The notes: a model not told the origin generated them from the letters alone. Positions 1-8,947 are shown, counted from the stretch's first letter. The stretch is 64,000 nt of DNA from Amycolatopsis sp. NBC_00345 (GCF_036116635.1 NZ_CP107995.1:8494001-8558000); one strand, 5' to 3'. Program-made: numbers and translations.

Positions 1-298
1 CCTCGATGACACGCGCGAAGAGGCTGTCGCGCTCTGGCGCCGGTGGGATGCCCGCGTACGCGTCGTACGTGCTGTCGCCGGTCTCGACGGTGACACGCGG
101 GTTGCCGCGGACGTTGTGGAACCAGTCCGGGTTCCGCGCCGCCCCGCCGGCCGACGCGATGACGACACCGGTGCCGTCCAGCTCGACGTAGCCGAGCAGA
201 CTTTCCCGGCGTAGCCCCGTTTTCGCGCCGGTAGTGGTGAGCAATGCCAGGCCCGGCATCCGCTCGGGGTTCTCGCGAAAAGTGGTGATCAGATCCAT
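1..298 (-). CDS. Deazaflavin (F420)-dependent nitroreductase-like protein, 3' part cut by window edge
   Basis: Read from ATG at 298, the minus strand gives 99 codons and then runs off the left edge, so the C-terminus is missing. The visible part has the TGAKTGLRRE and NPDWFHNVRGNP segments typical of the Ddn/DUF385 split-barrel family. Members use F420H2 to reduce nitro or quinone compounds and are usually about 130-150 residues, so roughly two thirds is present. The next gene to the right is the oppositely unrelated TetR gene, about 260 bases away, and I see no operon link. The family assignment rests on the pattern only; the substrate is unknown. Confidence 0.72.
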   Translation of the reverse strand, partial: MDLITTFRENPERMPGLALLTTTGAKTGLRRESLLGYVELDGTGVVIASAGGAARNPDWFHNVRGNPRVTVETGDSTYDAYAGIPPAPERDSLFARVIE

Positions 299-555
299 GT
301 GGTCCTTTCCCTGCTGGTGACGGGAGGTGGGAACCACGGCGAACGGGTACACGAAAGCCCGCAGGCTGCCTACCTGGAGGAGGGCGCGCTGAAACCCGGA
401 AACCCTTGGGTGACAACGACTGCGGGAAATCCGGGAATCCGGACTCCGTGGTGGCTGAGTAGCCGGTACCTCCATGCGTAGGCCCATCCGGGGCGCACGG
501 CGAAATTAGCACGGAATCCGGAACGCGGGCAAGGCGGCGAAGAAAGACCGCGCAC

Positions 556-1248
556 TCAGGGCCGGTGCTCAAGACCGTCGAGGATGCGGTTCAGGCCGTA
601 GGTGAAGTTGTCCTCGCGGGTGGCGTCCGGAGTGTCGTCCGCGCGGTCCAGCAGGGTGCGCAGGCGCGGGTACGGCTCGGCGGCGGCCAGCGCGGCCGGG
701 CGGAGGCCGGCGATCCACTCGGCCTCCGCCCGGCCGCTGCGGGCGAGCGCGGTCAGCCACGCGGCCTCGGTGGTGCTCACGCCGATCACGTACGCGACCA
801 CGGCGCTGACGGCCTGGTCCGCGTCCTCCAGCGTGAAGCCGTCGGCCTCCAGCGCGGTCAGCAGGTTTTCGTTGAGGCGCATGACATTCGGGCCCAGGTA
901 CGACAGCCCGACCTGGCCCAGTACCGATGCCATCCACGGGTGGCGCAGGACCATTGCCCGCACGCTGTGGGCGGCGGCCGTCAGCGTGCCGCGCCAGCCT
1001 TCGGCGGCCGGGTTCTCCAACTCGCCGTACGCCTCGTCGACGACCAGCTCGATGAGCTCGTCCTTGTTCGCCACGTGGCGGTAGAGCGAGGTCGCGCCGG
1101 CGCCGAGGCGGGTGCCGAGATTGCGCATGCTCAGCGTGTCGAGCCCGTCGGCATCCAGCAGGCGGATGGCCTCCGCGACGATCTGCGCCCTGGTCAGCGC
1201 CGGTTGTTCCTTGCCTCGCCGCGGGCGGGTCCAGACGGATTCAGCCAT
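556..1248 (-). CDS. TetR-family transcriptional regulator
   Basis: This 230-residue protein has a TetR-type helix-turn-helix at about residues 20-68 (LTRAQIVAEAIRLLD, then the recognition part GAGATSLYRHVANKDELI). The C-terminal part (GWRGTLTAAAHSVRAMVLRHPWM) resembles the drug-binding TetR_C domain. Start is ATG at 1248. It is transcribed away from the MFS exporter that begins 98 bases to the right, the usual arrangement for a ligand-released repressor of a drug pump. A dyad in the shared gap (1304-1330) is the likely operator. The ligand is unknown. Confidence 0.9.
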   Translation of the reverse strand: MAESVWTRPRRGKEQPALTRAQIVAEAIRLLDADGLDTLSMRNLGTRLGAGATSLYRHVANKDELIELVVDEAYGELENPAAEGWRGTLTAAAHSVRAMVLRHPWMASVLGQVGLSYLGPNVMRLNENLLTALEADGFTLEDADQAVSAVVAYVIGVSTTEAAWLTALARSGRAEAEWIAGLRPAALAAAEPYPRLRTLLDRADDTPDATREDNFTYGLNRILDGLEHRP

Positions 1249-1303
1249 GGCCCCACCCTAGCGCACGACGTACGCACTTGACGAACACTCCACCCGTATG
1301 AGT

Positions 1304-1330
1304 ACAGTGTGCGCAGAAACGGAACACTGT
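1304..1330. promoter_or_regulatory. Candidate TetR operator in the divergent gap
   Basis: ACAGTGT (1304-1310) and its exact inverse ACACTGT (1324-1330) flank 13 bases. Each arm is followed by GCGCA, so the site is both a dyad and a near-direct repeat. A TTGACG at 1278-1283 could serve as the -35 of the exporter promoter, which puts the dyad over the start of transcription. The assignment is inferred from position. Confidence 0.45.
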
Positions 1331-1346
1331 GCGCAAGGAGACGAAG

Positions 1347-2789
1347 ATGACGGCGACGTTGAGCGATCCGGGAACCGCGGTCCAGCGGAACCCCCGGCGC
1401 TGGCTGATCCTGGTAGTGCTCTGCCTCAGCACGCTGGTGCTGGTGATCGACAACATGGCGCTGACGGTCGCGGTGCCGTCGCTGACCGAAGACCTCGGCG
1501 CCACCGCGTCGGACACGCAGTGGATCCTCGACTCGTACCTGCTGGTCTTCGCGGGGCTGCTGCTCACGTCGGGCAGCCTGGCCGACCGGTTCGGGCGGCG
1601 CCGGGTGATGATCATCGGGCTCGCGCTGTTCGGCTGCGCGTCGCTGGTGGCGACGCTCGCGTCGAGCCCCGGTGAGCTGGTCGCCGCGCGGGTGGTGATG
1701 GGCGTCGGCGGCGCGTTGATCATGCCGAGCACACTGTCGATCCTGATCACGGTGTTCGACGAAGAAGAGCGCCGCAAGGCGATGGCCGCCTGGAGCGCGG
1801 TCGCGATGGTGGGCTTCATCGGCGGGCCGGTGCTGGGCGGCGTGCTGATCGCGTGGTTCTGGTGGGGCGCGGTCTTCTTGATCAACGTGCCGATCGCGGT
1901 GCTCGCCATCGTCGCGGCCGTGGTGCTGATGCCGGAGTCGAAGGGCCCGTGGCGCAAAGCCGACCCGCTGGGCGCGGTGCTCTCGGCCGTCGGGATGACG
2001 GCGCTGGTGTGGATGATCATCGAGCTGCCGCACGGCTCGGCCGGCTCGACGCTCGGCGCGCTCGTGGTGGCCGTGCTCGCGCTGGGCGGGTTCGTGGTGT
2101 GGGAGCTGCGGACGCCGTCACCGATGGTGCCGCTCGGCCTGTTCCGGGCCCGCAACTTCACCGGCGGCTCCCTGTCGCTCACGCTGGTCCAGGTCGGAAA
2201 CGGCGGCCTGCTGCTGGTGTTCACGCAGTTCCTGCAGTTCGTGCTCGGCTACTCGCCGACGCAGGCGGGGCTGGCGTTCCTGCCGATGGCCGTCTCGTCG
2301 CTGCTGTTCAACACTCTCGGCGCGACGCTGGGGCAGAAGTTCGGCAACCGGGTGCTGACGGTGTCCGGGTTGCTCGTCGCGGCGGCCGGGTTCGGCCTGC
2401 TGGCGACGGCGTCGTCGAGCTTCCTGGTGGTGGGCCTCGGTTTGTTCGTGCTCGGCGCCGGCGGCGGCCTGGCGATGCCCGCGGCGATCGCCGCCCTGAT
2501 GGGGACGGTGCCGGAGGAGCACGCCGGCGTCGGGTCCGCCCTCAACGACACCATCCAGCAGCTGGGCGCCGCTCTCGGCGTCGCGGCGCTGGGCAGCGTC
2601 CTGTCGAGCGGGTTCCGCTCCACCATGCCGGACGCCACTCCGCTGGCCGACGCCGTCCGGGTGCCGGCGCTGGCGGACACCGCGCGCTCCGCGTTCACCT
2701 CGGCGATGTCGACGACGTTCCTGGTGAGCGCGGTCGGTGTGGTCGTCGCGGCGGTGCTGGCCGCAGTGGTACTGAAGGACAAGCGATGA
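1347..2789 (+). CDS. MFS drug exporter, DHA2 (14-TM, EmrB/QacA) type
   Basis: A 480-residue integral membrane protein likely to export a drug or metabolite by proton antiport. The early LDSYLLVFAGLLL stretch and the GSLADRFGRRR loop (motif A, about residues 75-85) are standard for the DHA2 group, and the hydrophobic profile fits 14 helices. I chose ATG at 1347 over the in-frame GTG at 1329 because AAGGAG (1335-1340) is correctly spaced only for 1347. The stop overlaps the start of the next gene (ATGA at 2786-2789), so the two are translationally coupled. Control is probably by the divergent TetR. Confidence 0.92.
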   Translation: MTATLSDPGTAVQRNPRRWLILVVLCLSTLVLVIDNMALTVAVPSLTEDLGATASDTQWILDSYLLVFAGLLLTSGSLADRFGRRRVMIIGLALFGCASLVATLASSPGELVAARVVMGVGGALIMPSTLSILITVFDEEERRKAMAAWSAVAMVGFIGGPVLGGVLIAWFWWGAVFLINVPIAVLAIVAAVVLMPESKGPWRKADPLGAVLSAVGMTALVWMIIELPHGSAGSTLGALVVAVLALGGFVVWELRTPSPMVPLGLFRARNFTGGSLSLTLVQVGNGGLLLVFTQFLQFVLGYSPTQAGLAFLPMAVSSLLFNTLGATLGQKFGNRVLTVSGLLVAAAGFGLLATASSSFLVVGLGLFVLGAGGGLAMPAAIAALMGTVPEEHAGVGSALNDTIQQLGAALGVAALGSVLSSGFRSTMPDATPLADAVRVPALADTARSAFTSAMSTTFLVSAVGVVVAAVLAAVVLKDKR

Positions 2790-4165
2790 ACTTCTCCGTT
2801 ACGCACTGGCAGAAGCGGCTCGACGACCTGCGCGTCGCCCACCACGTTCCCGGGGCGTCGCTGGCGGTGCTGGCCGACGGCGAGATCCACGAACTGGCGA
2901 GCGGGCTGCTGCACCGCGGCACCGGCGTCGAGGCGAGCACGGGGTCGGTGTTCCAGGTCGGGTCCATCACCAAGATCCACACGGCGACGCTGGTGATGCG
3001 GCTCGTCGACGCCGGCGAGCTGGACCTCGACGCGCGGGTGGTCGACGTGCTGCCGAGCTTCGCGACCGCCGACCCCGCCGCCACCGGCCGCATCACCGTG
3101 CGGCAGCTGCTGTCCCATACGAGCGGCCTGACCTGCGACTTCACCCACGACACCGGCCGTGGGGACGACTGCCTGGCGCGCTACGTCGAGGCCGCCGCGG
3201 GTGTGGCCCTCGACTGTCCACCCGGGACGGCCATCTCCTACAGCAGCGTGGGTTACAACGTGCTCGGCCGGATCGTCGAGGTGCTCACCGGCAAGACCTG
3301 GGACGAAGCGGTGCGGGACCTGCTCTGCGCGCCGCTCGGCTTGACGCACACGGTGACGCTGCCGGAGGACGTGCTCGCCTTCCGTGCGTCGATGGGCCAC
3401 CTGGGCGAGCCGGGCGAGTGGCCGGACCCGGCGCCGTCGTGGAACCCGCTGCCGCGGTCGTCCGCGCCCTACGGCGGACAGCTGTGCGCCACGGCCGCGG
3501 ACATCGTCCGGCTGGCGCGCCTGCACCTGGACGATGGTGTGGCGCCGGACGGGACGCGACTGCTCGGCGCCTCGTCCGTCGCGGCGATGCAGCGGCCTGA
3601 GACGGACACGCCGGACCACTGGACGGTTTCCTCCGACGGCTGGGGCCTGGGCTGGACGTTGTACGACTGGGGCGGAATCAGCGGTTTCGGCCACGACGGC
3701 GCGACGATCGGCCACTACGCCTACCTGCGCGTCGTGCCGGCGGCCGGCGTCGTGGTGGCGCTGCTGACGAACGGCGGCGACGCGCGCCACCTGTACGAGT
3801 CCCTGGTCGGCGAACTGCTGTCCACGCTGGCGGGGGTGGAGCTGCCGCCTCCGTTCGCACCACCGGCTGTTCCCTCCACTGTGGACATCGGGTCCGTCGC
3901 GGGCCGGTACCGGCGGGAGGGGGTCGCGATCACGGTGGAGGGACGGGCCGAGGTGCCGTGGTTGCGGTACGAGTTCGTCGACGGCATGGCCGGGCTGGCG
4001 CCGGCGATCGAGGCGGAGCTGGTCCCGGTATCGGGGACGGTCTTCGCCGCCCGCGTCGCCGGGCCCTTCAGCGGCGATTGGATGCCGGTGGTGTTCGCGA
4101 CGCTGAGCACGGGGACGCCGTGTGTCTACATCGGACTGCGGGCTGCGCCGAGGGTTGTGGGGTGA
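2786..4165 (+). CDS. Beta-lactamase-family serine hydrolase (class C/esterase-like)
   Basis: A 459-residue protein of the class C beta-lactamase/EstB/D-peptidase superfamily. The S-x-x-K nucleophile motif is SITK at about residue 60. A Tyr-containing YSSVGYN follows near residue 155, and GHDGATIG near residue 300 stands for the third (KTG/HxG) motif. A separate beta-rich C-terminal segment follows after about residue 350. There is no signal peptide, so it is probably cytoplasmic. It starts inside the stop of the exporter gene, which suggests that pump and hydrolase handle the same compound. Peptidase, esterase or lactamase activity cannot be told apart from sequence. Confidence 0.85.
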   Translation: MNFSVTHWQKRLDDLRVAHHVPGASLAVLADGEIHELASGLLHRGTGVEASTGSVFQVGSITKIHTATLVMRLVDAGELDLDARVVDVLPSFATADPAATGRITVRQLLSHTSGLTCDFTHDTGRGDDCLARYVEAAAGVALDCPPGTAISYSSVGYNVLGRIVEVLTGKTWDEAVRDLLCAPLGLTHTVTLPEDVLAFRASMGHLGEPGEWPDPAPSWNPLPRSSAPYGGQLCATAADIVRLARLHLDDGVAPDGTRLLGASSVAAMQRPETDTPDHWTVSSDGWGLGWTLYDWGGISGFGHDGATIGHYAYLRVVPAAGVVVALLTNGGDARHLYESLVGELLSTLAGVELPPPFAPPAVPSTVDIGSVAGRYRREGVAITVEGRAEVPWLRYEFVDGMAGLAPAIEAELVPVSGTVFAARVAGPFSGDWMPVVFATLSTGTPCVYIGLRAAPRVVG

Positions 4166-4205
4166 CTCCGTGTGTGGCTGGGGTCGGTGTGGTGGGTTGG
4201 TTTCC

Positions 4206-4480
4206 GGTGTGTCTCGACTGCGGGGGTGGCTGTCAGGGTTGGTGCGGGGGTGGGGGGCGTGGCGCCTGGCTTTGTCTGGGGGGAGTGGTGGCTGGCGGGG
4301 TTGGTGTGGTGGTGGCGGTGGGGCGAGCGTGACGGCTGGGTTTGTCTGGGTGGGTGGTGGCGGTTGCCGGGGTTGGTGTGGTGGGGCGGGGCGGGCGTGG
4401 CGGCTGGGCCTGTCTGGGTGGGTAGTGGTGGCTGGCGGGGTTGGTGTGGTGGTGGCGGCGGGGCGGGCGTGACGCCTGGA
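4206..4480. repeat. G-rich degenerate tandem repeat, about 70 bp per unit, four copies
   Basis: The 392-base gap before hypF holds no gene. It contains about four degenerate copies of a unit with TTGGTG...GTGGTGGCGG and TTTGTCTGGG landmarks. The TTGGTG landmark lies at about 4239, 4301, 4373 and 4441, so spacing is 62-72 bases. G runs are on the plus strand, which makes G-quadruplex formation possible. ORFs through it are low-complexity and I do not believe them. Confidence 0.75.
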
Positions 4481-4557
4481 TCTGGCCGGGTGGTCCGCGG
4501 CGCCACTGTTCGCGCCGGTCGCTTCCGCTCGGGTCCGCCGGGGCGCAGACTGGGCTG

Positions 4558-6897
4558 ATGGACCGGCGGGTGCGGGTCGCGGTGCGGGTGGGCGGGGTGG
4601 TGCAGGGGGTGGGGTTCCGGCCCTTCGCCCACGGGCTCGCGCGGCGGCTGCGGCTGTCCGGCTTCGTCGGCAACGACGCGGCCGGCGTGTTCGCCGAGGT
4701 GGAGGGGACATCGGCGGACGTCGACGCGTTTGTCGTCGCACTGCGGGAAGAAGCGCCGCCACTCGCGGTGGTCGACTACGTGCGGGTGACCCCGATGGCC
4801 CTGGTCGACGGCGGGCAGGCGGACGGTGAGCCGGTCTTCACCATCGTCGCCAGTTCGGCTGGTGGGGAGGTCGCGACGCTCGTCTCCGCGGATAGTGCGA
4901 CCTGCGCCGACTGCCTTGCCGAACTGCGCGACCCCGGTGATCGGCGGTACCGCTACCCGTTCATCAACTGCACGAACTGCGGGCCCCGCTTCACGATTGT
5001 GCGCGGGGTGCCGTATGACCGGCCGTTCACGACCATGGCCGGCTTCCCGATGTGCGACGACTGCCGACGGGAGTACGAAGACCCCGGTGACCGGCGGTTC
5101 CACGCACAGCCGGTGTGCTGCCCCGCCTGCGGGCCGAAGCTGTGGTTCCACGAAACGCGCCACGAAACGCGCCACGAAACGCGTCACGAATCGCGACAGG
5201 AACCGCAGCAACCCAAGCCAGCCGGAACAACCCCGCTTAAGTCCACAATAGACGCGCTGCAGGAGGGCGCTGTAGTTGCGATCAAAGGACTGGGCGGATA
5301 CCACCTCGCTGTAGACGCGGAAAACGAGAGTGCCGTCGCCGCGTTGCGCGGGCGGAAGCACCGGGAGGACAAACCGTTTGCGATCATGGTCCCCGATCTC
5401 GCGGCCGCCCGGAAGGTCGCGGAGCTGGGCGAGATCGGCGAGCAGCTCCTGACCAGCCGCCGTAGCCCGATCGTGTTACTCCCGCGCGTCGCGAATGGTC
5501 CCCTCGCGACATCCGTCGCGCCCGGGAACCGGCGGATCGGCCTGCTGCTGCCCTACACCCCGCTGCATCACCTGCTGCTCGGCGACCTCGGCCGCCCGAT
5601 CGTGCTGACCAGCGCGAACGTCTCCGACGAGCCCATCGTCTACCGCGACGAGGACGCCCGGAGCCGCCTCAAGAACATCGCCGACGCCTTCCTCACCCAC
5701 GACCGGGCCATCCACACGCGCACCGACGATTCCGTGGTCCGCCCCGTCCGCGGGCGCGTGCAGCTGCAGCGCCGGTCTCGGGGGTACGCGCCCGAGCCCG
5801 TCACGCTCCACCGGAAAGTCCCGCGGCACGTGCTGGGCTGCGGCGCCGAGCTGAAGAACACCTTCTGCCTGGCGAAAGACGACCACGCGTTCGTCTCGCA
5901 CCACATCGGCGACCTCGAGAACTACGAGACGCTCAAGTCCTACACCGAGGGCATCCGGCACTGGCGGGAGCTGTTCGACGTCACCCCCACCGTCGTCGCG
6001 CACGACCTGCATCCCGAGTACCTGTCCACGAAGTACGCGCTCGACCTCGAAGGCGTCGAGCCCGTCGGCGTCCAGCACCACCACGCGCACATCGCCTCGT
6101 GCCTGGCCGACAACGGCGAGGACGGCCCGGTCCTCGGCGTCGCCTTCGACGGCACCGGCTACGGCACCGACGGCACGATCTGGGGCGGCGAGTTCCTGCT
6201 CGCCGATCTGGCCGGGTTCCAGCGCGTCGGCCACCTCCAGGCCGTCCCGATGCCCGGCGGCGCCGCGGCCGTCCGCGAGCCCTGGCGCATGGCGGCGGCC
6301 CACCTCGACGCCGCCGGCATCACCGCGGAAGAACTCAAAACCAGGCACGAGGAACACTGGGACGACGTCGTCAGGCTGGCCCGCAGCGGACTGAACTCAC
6401 CGCTGACGTCCAGCGCGGGAAGGCTGTTCGACGCCGTCGCCGCCCTGCTCGGCGTGCGCGACAGCGTGAACTACGAGGGCCAGGCCGCCGTGGAGCTGGA
6501 ACAACTGGCCGACCCCCGAGAACGCGGCACCTACCCCGTCAGCACAGCACGAAACCAGGTGTCCACAGTAGACATAATCCGCGCCGTCGTCGAGGACCGG
6601 AAAAACCACACCCCCAAGCCGATCATCGCCGCGAGGTTCCACAACACCGTCGCGGACGTCGTCGCCCGCGTCTGCGAGCAGCTCCGAAAAGCCGAAACCG
6701 TCGCCCTCTCCGGCGGCGTCTTCCAGAACGCCCTGCTCCTCGACCGAACCACAGAATCCCTTCAGCACAAGGGTTTCCGGGTCCTCACCCACTCCCGCGT
6801 GCCGGCGAACGACGGCGGGATCAGCTTGGGACAGATCGCAGTGGCAGCCGCGCGCGAAGCCACGAGTACCACGAGTCCAGCCCGTCACCCCGGGTAG
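4558..6897 (+). CDS. hypF: Carbamoyltransferase HypF, [NiFe]-hydrogenase cyanide-ligand synthesis
   Basis: HypF uses carbamoyl phosphate and ATP to carbamoylate the C-terminal cysteine of HypE, the first step in making the CN ligands of the NiFe centre. All parts are present in the 779 residues. An acylphosphatase domain (GVVQGVGFRPFAHGLA) is followed by zinc-finger cysteine pairs (CADC, CTNC, CDDC, CPAC; about 115-195). Then come a YrdC-like domain (about 225-410) and a Kae1-like domain with HHHAHIASC and the FDGTGYGTDGTIWGGEF loop. ATG at 4558 starts directly at the acylphosphatase domain. A run of HETR repeats (about 198-213) sits between the zinc fingers and YrdC. It is convergent with hypB and overlaps it by 77 bases. 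Confidence 0.97.
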   Translation: MDRRVRVAVRVGGVVQGVGFRPFAHGLARRLRLSGFVGNDAAGVFAEVEGTSADVDAFVVALREEAPPLAVVDYVRVTPMALVDGGQADGEPVFTIVASSAGGEVATLVSADSATCADCLAELRDPGDRRYRYPFINCTNCGPRFTIVRGVPYDRPFTTMAGFPMCDDCRREYEDPGDRRFHAQPVCCPACGPKLWFHETRHETRHETRHESRQEPQQPKPAGTTPLKSTIDALQEGAVVAIKGLGGYHLAVDAENESAVAALRGRKHREDKPFAIMVPDLAAARKVAELGEIGEQLLTSRRSPIVLLPRVANGPLATSVAPGNRRIGLLLPYTPLHHLLLGDLGRPIVLTSANVSDEPIVYRDEDARSRLKNIADAFLTHDRAIHTRTDDSVVRPVRGRVQLQRRSRGYAPEPVTLHRKVPRHVLGCGAELKNTFCLAKDDHAFVSHHIGDLENYETLKSYTEGIRHWRELFDVTPTVVAHDLHPEYLSTKYALDLEGVEPVGVQHHHAHIASCLADNGEDGPVLGVAFDGTGYGTDGTIWGGEFLLADLAGFQRVGHLQAVPMPGGAAAVREPWRMAAAHLDAAGITAEELKTRHEEHWDDVVRLARSGLNSPLTSSAGRLFDAVAALLGVRDSVNYEGQAAVELEQLADPRERGTYPVSTARNQVSTVDIIRAVVEDRKNHTPKPIIAARFHNTVADVVARVCEQLRKAETVALSGGVFQNALLLDRTTESLQHKGFRVLTHSRVPANDGGISLGQIAVAAAREATSTTSPARHPG
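5149..5196 (+). repeat. In-frame 12-bp tandem repeat inside hypF (4 copies)
   Basis: CACGAAACGCGC occurs at 5149-5160 and 5161-5172, then with one change at 5173-5184 and further changes at 5185-5196. It encodes HETR three times and HESR once, followed by a Gln/Pro-rich linker. It lies between the zinc-finger and YrdC domains, where extra length should be tolerated. Confidence 0.95.
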
Positions 6898-7540
6898 CGC
6901 TCAGCTCCAGTACCCGCGCCCGGGGATTGACGTGCCCCAGGTCGTGGTTGAACTCCGCGACGTCGAAGTCCACGTACGGCAGCAGGTCGACCTTGTTGAG
7001 CAGCACGAGGTCCGTTGACGCGAACATGTGCGGGTACTTCAGCGGCTTGCCCGGCCCCTCGGTGACGGACAGGATCACCACCCGCGCGGCCTCGCCGAGG
7101 TCGAACAGTGCCGGGCAGACCAGGTTGCCGACGTTCTCCACGAACAGCACCGAACCGGGCGCGACGGCGAGCGTGCCGAGCGCGCTGTCCAGCATCGTCG
7201 CGTCGAGGTGGCAGCCGGCGCCGGTGTTGATCTGCACGACGGGCGCGCCGGTCGCCTCGATCCGCGACGCGTCCAGCTGCGTCTCCTGGTCGCCCTCCAC
7301 CACCGCGAACGGAAGTTCGTCGCCCAGCGCGCGCACGGTGCGTTCCAGCAGGGTGGTCTTCCCGGCGCCGGGGGAGCTCATCAGGTTAATCGCGAACACG
7401 TCCCGGTCACGCAGCCGTTGCCGCGTGTGCCCGGCCAAGTGGTCGTTCTTCGCCAGCACGTCCTGTTCCAGCACCACGGTGTGGCTGTGCCCTTCGTGGT
7501 GGACGACCGCGTCGTCCGAACAGCCGCAGGTCTCGCACAT
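6821..7540 (-). CDS. hypB: Hydrogenase nickel-incorporation GTPase HypB
   Basis: HypB is the GTPase that works with HypA to load nickel into the hydrogenase large subunit. Starting at ATG 7540 the protein is 239 residues and opens with MCETCGCSDD, the N-terminal CxxCGC nickel-binding motif; a longer frame upstream belongs to hypA. The P-loop is SPGAGKTT, followed by VVEGDQETQLDA and a NKVDLLPY guanine-specificity motif. The N-terminal His-rich stretch is short (HHEGHSH), so nickel storage capacity is small. It follows hypA by one base. Its 3' end overlaps the 3' end of hypF on the other strand. Confidence 0.97.
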   Translation of the reverse strand: MCETCGCSDDAVVHHEGHSHTVVLEQDVLAKNDHLAGHTRQRLRDRDVFAINLMSSPGAGKTTLLERTVRALGDELPFAVVEGDQETQLDASRIEATGAPVVQINTGAGCHLDATMLDSALGTLAVAPGSVLFVENVGNLVCPALFDLGEAARVVILSVTEGPGKPLKYPHMFASTDLVLLNKVDLLPYVDFDVAEFNHDLGHVNPRARVLELSATRGDGLDSWYSWLRARLPLRSVPS

Positions 7541-7541
7541 G

Positions 7542-7871
7542 TCAGGCCACCTCCACGGACTTGATGCGCAGCTGGCGTCCGGCCAGCACTTCGACGTCCG
7601 CACTGCCGCAGGGGCAGAGCAGGATCGGGTAGTCGATGCCGAACTCACGGCCGCAGTCACGGCACGCGGCGCGGCCCGGCGGCTCGTCGATCTCCAGCGC
7701 CGCGCCCTCCAGCGCCGTCCCCGTGCAGAGCACGTCGAAGCAGAAGCGGACGCTGTCCGGCACCACGCCGGACAGCCGCCCGATCTCCAGCCGCACGCTC
7801 AGCACCGCGGTGTCGCCGAGCCGCGAGACGATGGCGTCGACAACGCTCTGGGTGATCGACATCTCGTGCAC
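7542..7871 (-). CDS. hypA: Hydrogenase nickel metallochaperone HypA
   Basis: A 109-residue zinc protein that delivers nickel with HypB. The start is GTG at 7871, giving the obligatory MHE N-terminus whose His2 binds nickel. The zinc site near residues 73-92 is CRDCG...CPCG, so its second CxxC half reads C-P-C-G rather than the usual CPxC; this is worth a check. The start codon shares one base with the hypE stop (TAGTG), so the two are coupled. Confidence 0.95.
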   Translation of the reverse strand: MHEMSITQSVVDAIVSRLGDTAVLSVRLEIGRLSGVVPDSVRFCFDVLCTGTALEGAALEIDEPPGRAACRDCGREFGIDYPILLCPCGSADVEVLAGRQLRIKSVEVA

Positions 7872-8947
7872 TAGCAGATCCTCGGCAGCGGGTCGCCCAC
7901 CAGCATGTCGACGATCCGCGTGCCGCCGAACGCCGTGTTCAGCAGCACCAGCCCGGGCGGGTCGTCGGCGACCCGCCCGATCACCGCCGCGTCCGCGCCC
8001 AATGGGTGCGAACGCAGCGCGGCCAACGCCTCCGAGGCCTGGGCGCCGTCGACGATGACCACGATCCGGCCCTCGCAGGCGACGTACAACGGGTCGATGC
8101 CGAGCAGCTCCGACGCGCCGCGGACCTCGGTGCGGACCGGGATCGCGTTCTCGTCGATCACCACCGCCACCTCCGCCGCGCGAGTCACCTCGTTGAGGAT
8201 CGTCGCGACGCCGCCGCGGGTCGCGTCACGCATCGCGCGCACGCCCGGCACGGACGCCAACAGCCCGGCCACCAGCTCGTGCACCGGCGCGGTGTCCGAC
8301 TCCAGGTCGGCGTCGATGTCCAGCTCGCCGCGCGCCAGCATGATGGTGACGCCGTGGTCGCCGATCGGGCCGGAGACCAGCACCGCGTCGCCCGGCTTCA
8401 CCGTGGCGACGCCCAGCCCGGAGCGGATGGACACACCGACGCCGGCGGTGTTGATGTACACGCCGTCGGCTTTCCCGCGCTGCACCACCTTCGTGTCGCC
8501 GGTGACGATCTGCACGTCAGCCGCCAGGGCCGCGGACTTCATCGATTCGACGATCTTCAACAGGTCCTCGACGGGGAAGCCCTCTTCGAGGATGAAGCCC
8601 GCCGTCAGGTACAGCGGCCGGGCGCCGGAGACGGCGAGGTCGTTCACCGTGCCGTTCACGGCCAGGTCGCCGATGTCTCCGCCGGGGAAGAACAGCGGCG
8701 ACACCACGTACGAGTCCGTGGTCAGCGCCAGCTGCGCTCCGCCGATGGTGAGCGCGGCGGCGTCCTCCATCGGCTCCAGCAGCGGATTGCGGAACGCGTC
8801 GAGGAACACGGCCTCGATCAACGTGTGCGTCGCCTTCCCGCCGGAGCCGTGCGACAGCGTGATGCGCTCCTCGCGGACCTTCGCGCGCCGCCGCCGGGCA
8901 CGCTCGATCCGGTCGAGCACCTGCTGCTCGCGTTCCGTGGTAGTCAT
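7871..8947 (-). CDS. hypE: Hydrogenase expression/formation protein HypE
   Basis: HypE (358 residues, PurM/AIR-synthetase fold) dehydrates the thiocarboxamide on its own C-terminal Cys to thiocyanate and passes CN to the HypC-HypD complex. The protein ends in PRIC, the required C-terminal cysteine motif. The SHGSGGKATHTLI segment near residue 32 and the ATRGGVATILNE segment near residue 230 are typical of the family. The first about 25 residues are a charged extension before the conserved start. ATG overlaps the hypD stop (ATGA). Confidence 0.97.
   Translation of the reverse strand: MTTTEREQQVLDRIERARRRRAKVREERITLSHGSGGKATHTLIEAVFLDAFRNPLLEPMEDAAALTIGGAQLALTTDSYVVSPLFFPGGDIGDLAVNGTVNDLAVSGARPLYLTAGFILEEGFPVEDLLKIVESMKSAALAADVQIVTGDTKVVQRGKADGVYINTAGVGVSIRSGLGVATVKPGDAVLVSGPIGDHGVTIMLARGELDIDADLESDTAPVHELVAGLLASVPGVRAMRDATRGGVATILNEVTRAAEVAVVIDENAIPVRTEVRGASELLGIDPLYVACEGRIVVIVDGAQASEALAALRSHPLGADAAVIGRVADDPPGLVLLNTAFGGTRIVDMLVGDPLPRIC

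Noticed and set aside
4441..4557. N-terminal extension of HypF
   Set aside because: The frame is open upstream, but it runs through the repeat region, and the acylphosphatase domain starts directly at ATG 4558.
4126..5361. Long minus-strand open frames opposite hypF and the G-rich repeats
   Set aside because: They are rich in Pro, Arg and His with repetitive text, which is the usual shadow of GC-rich coding DNA. hypF on the plus strand is unmistakable.
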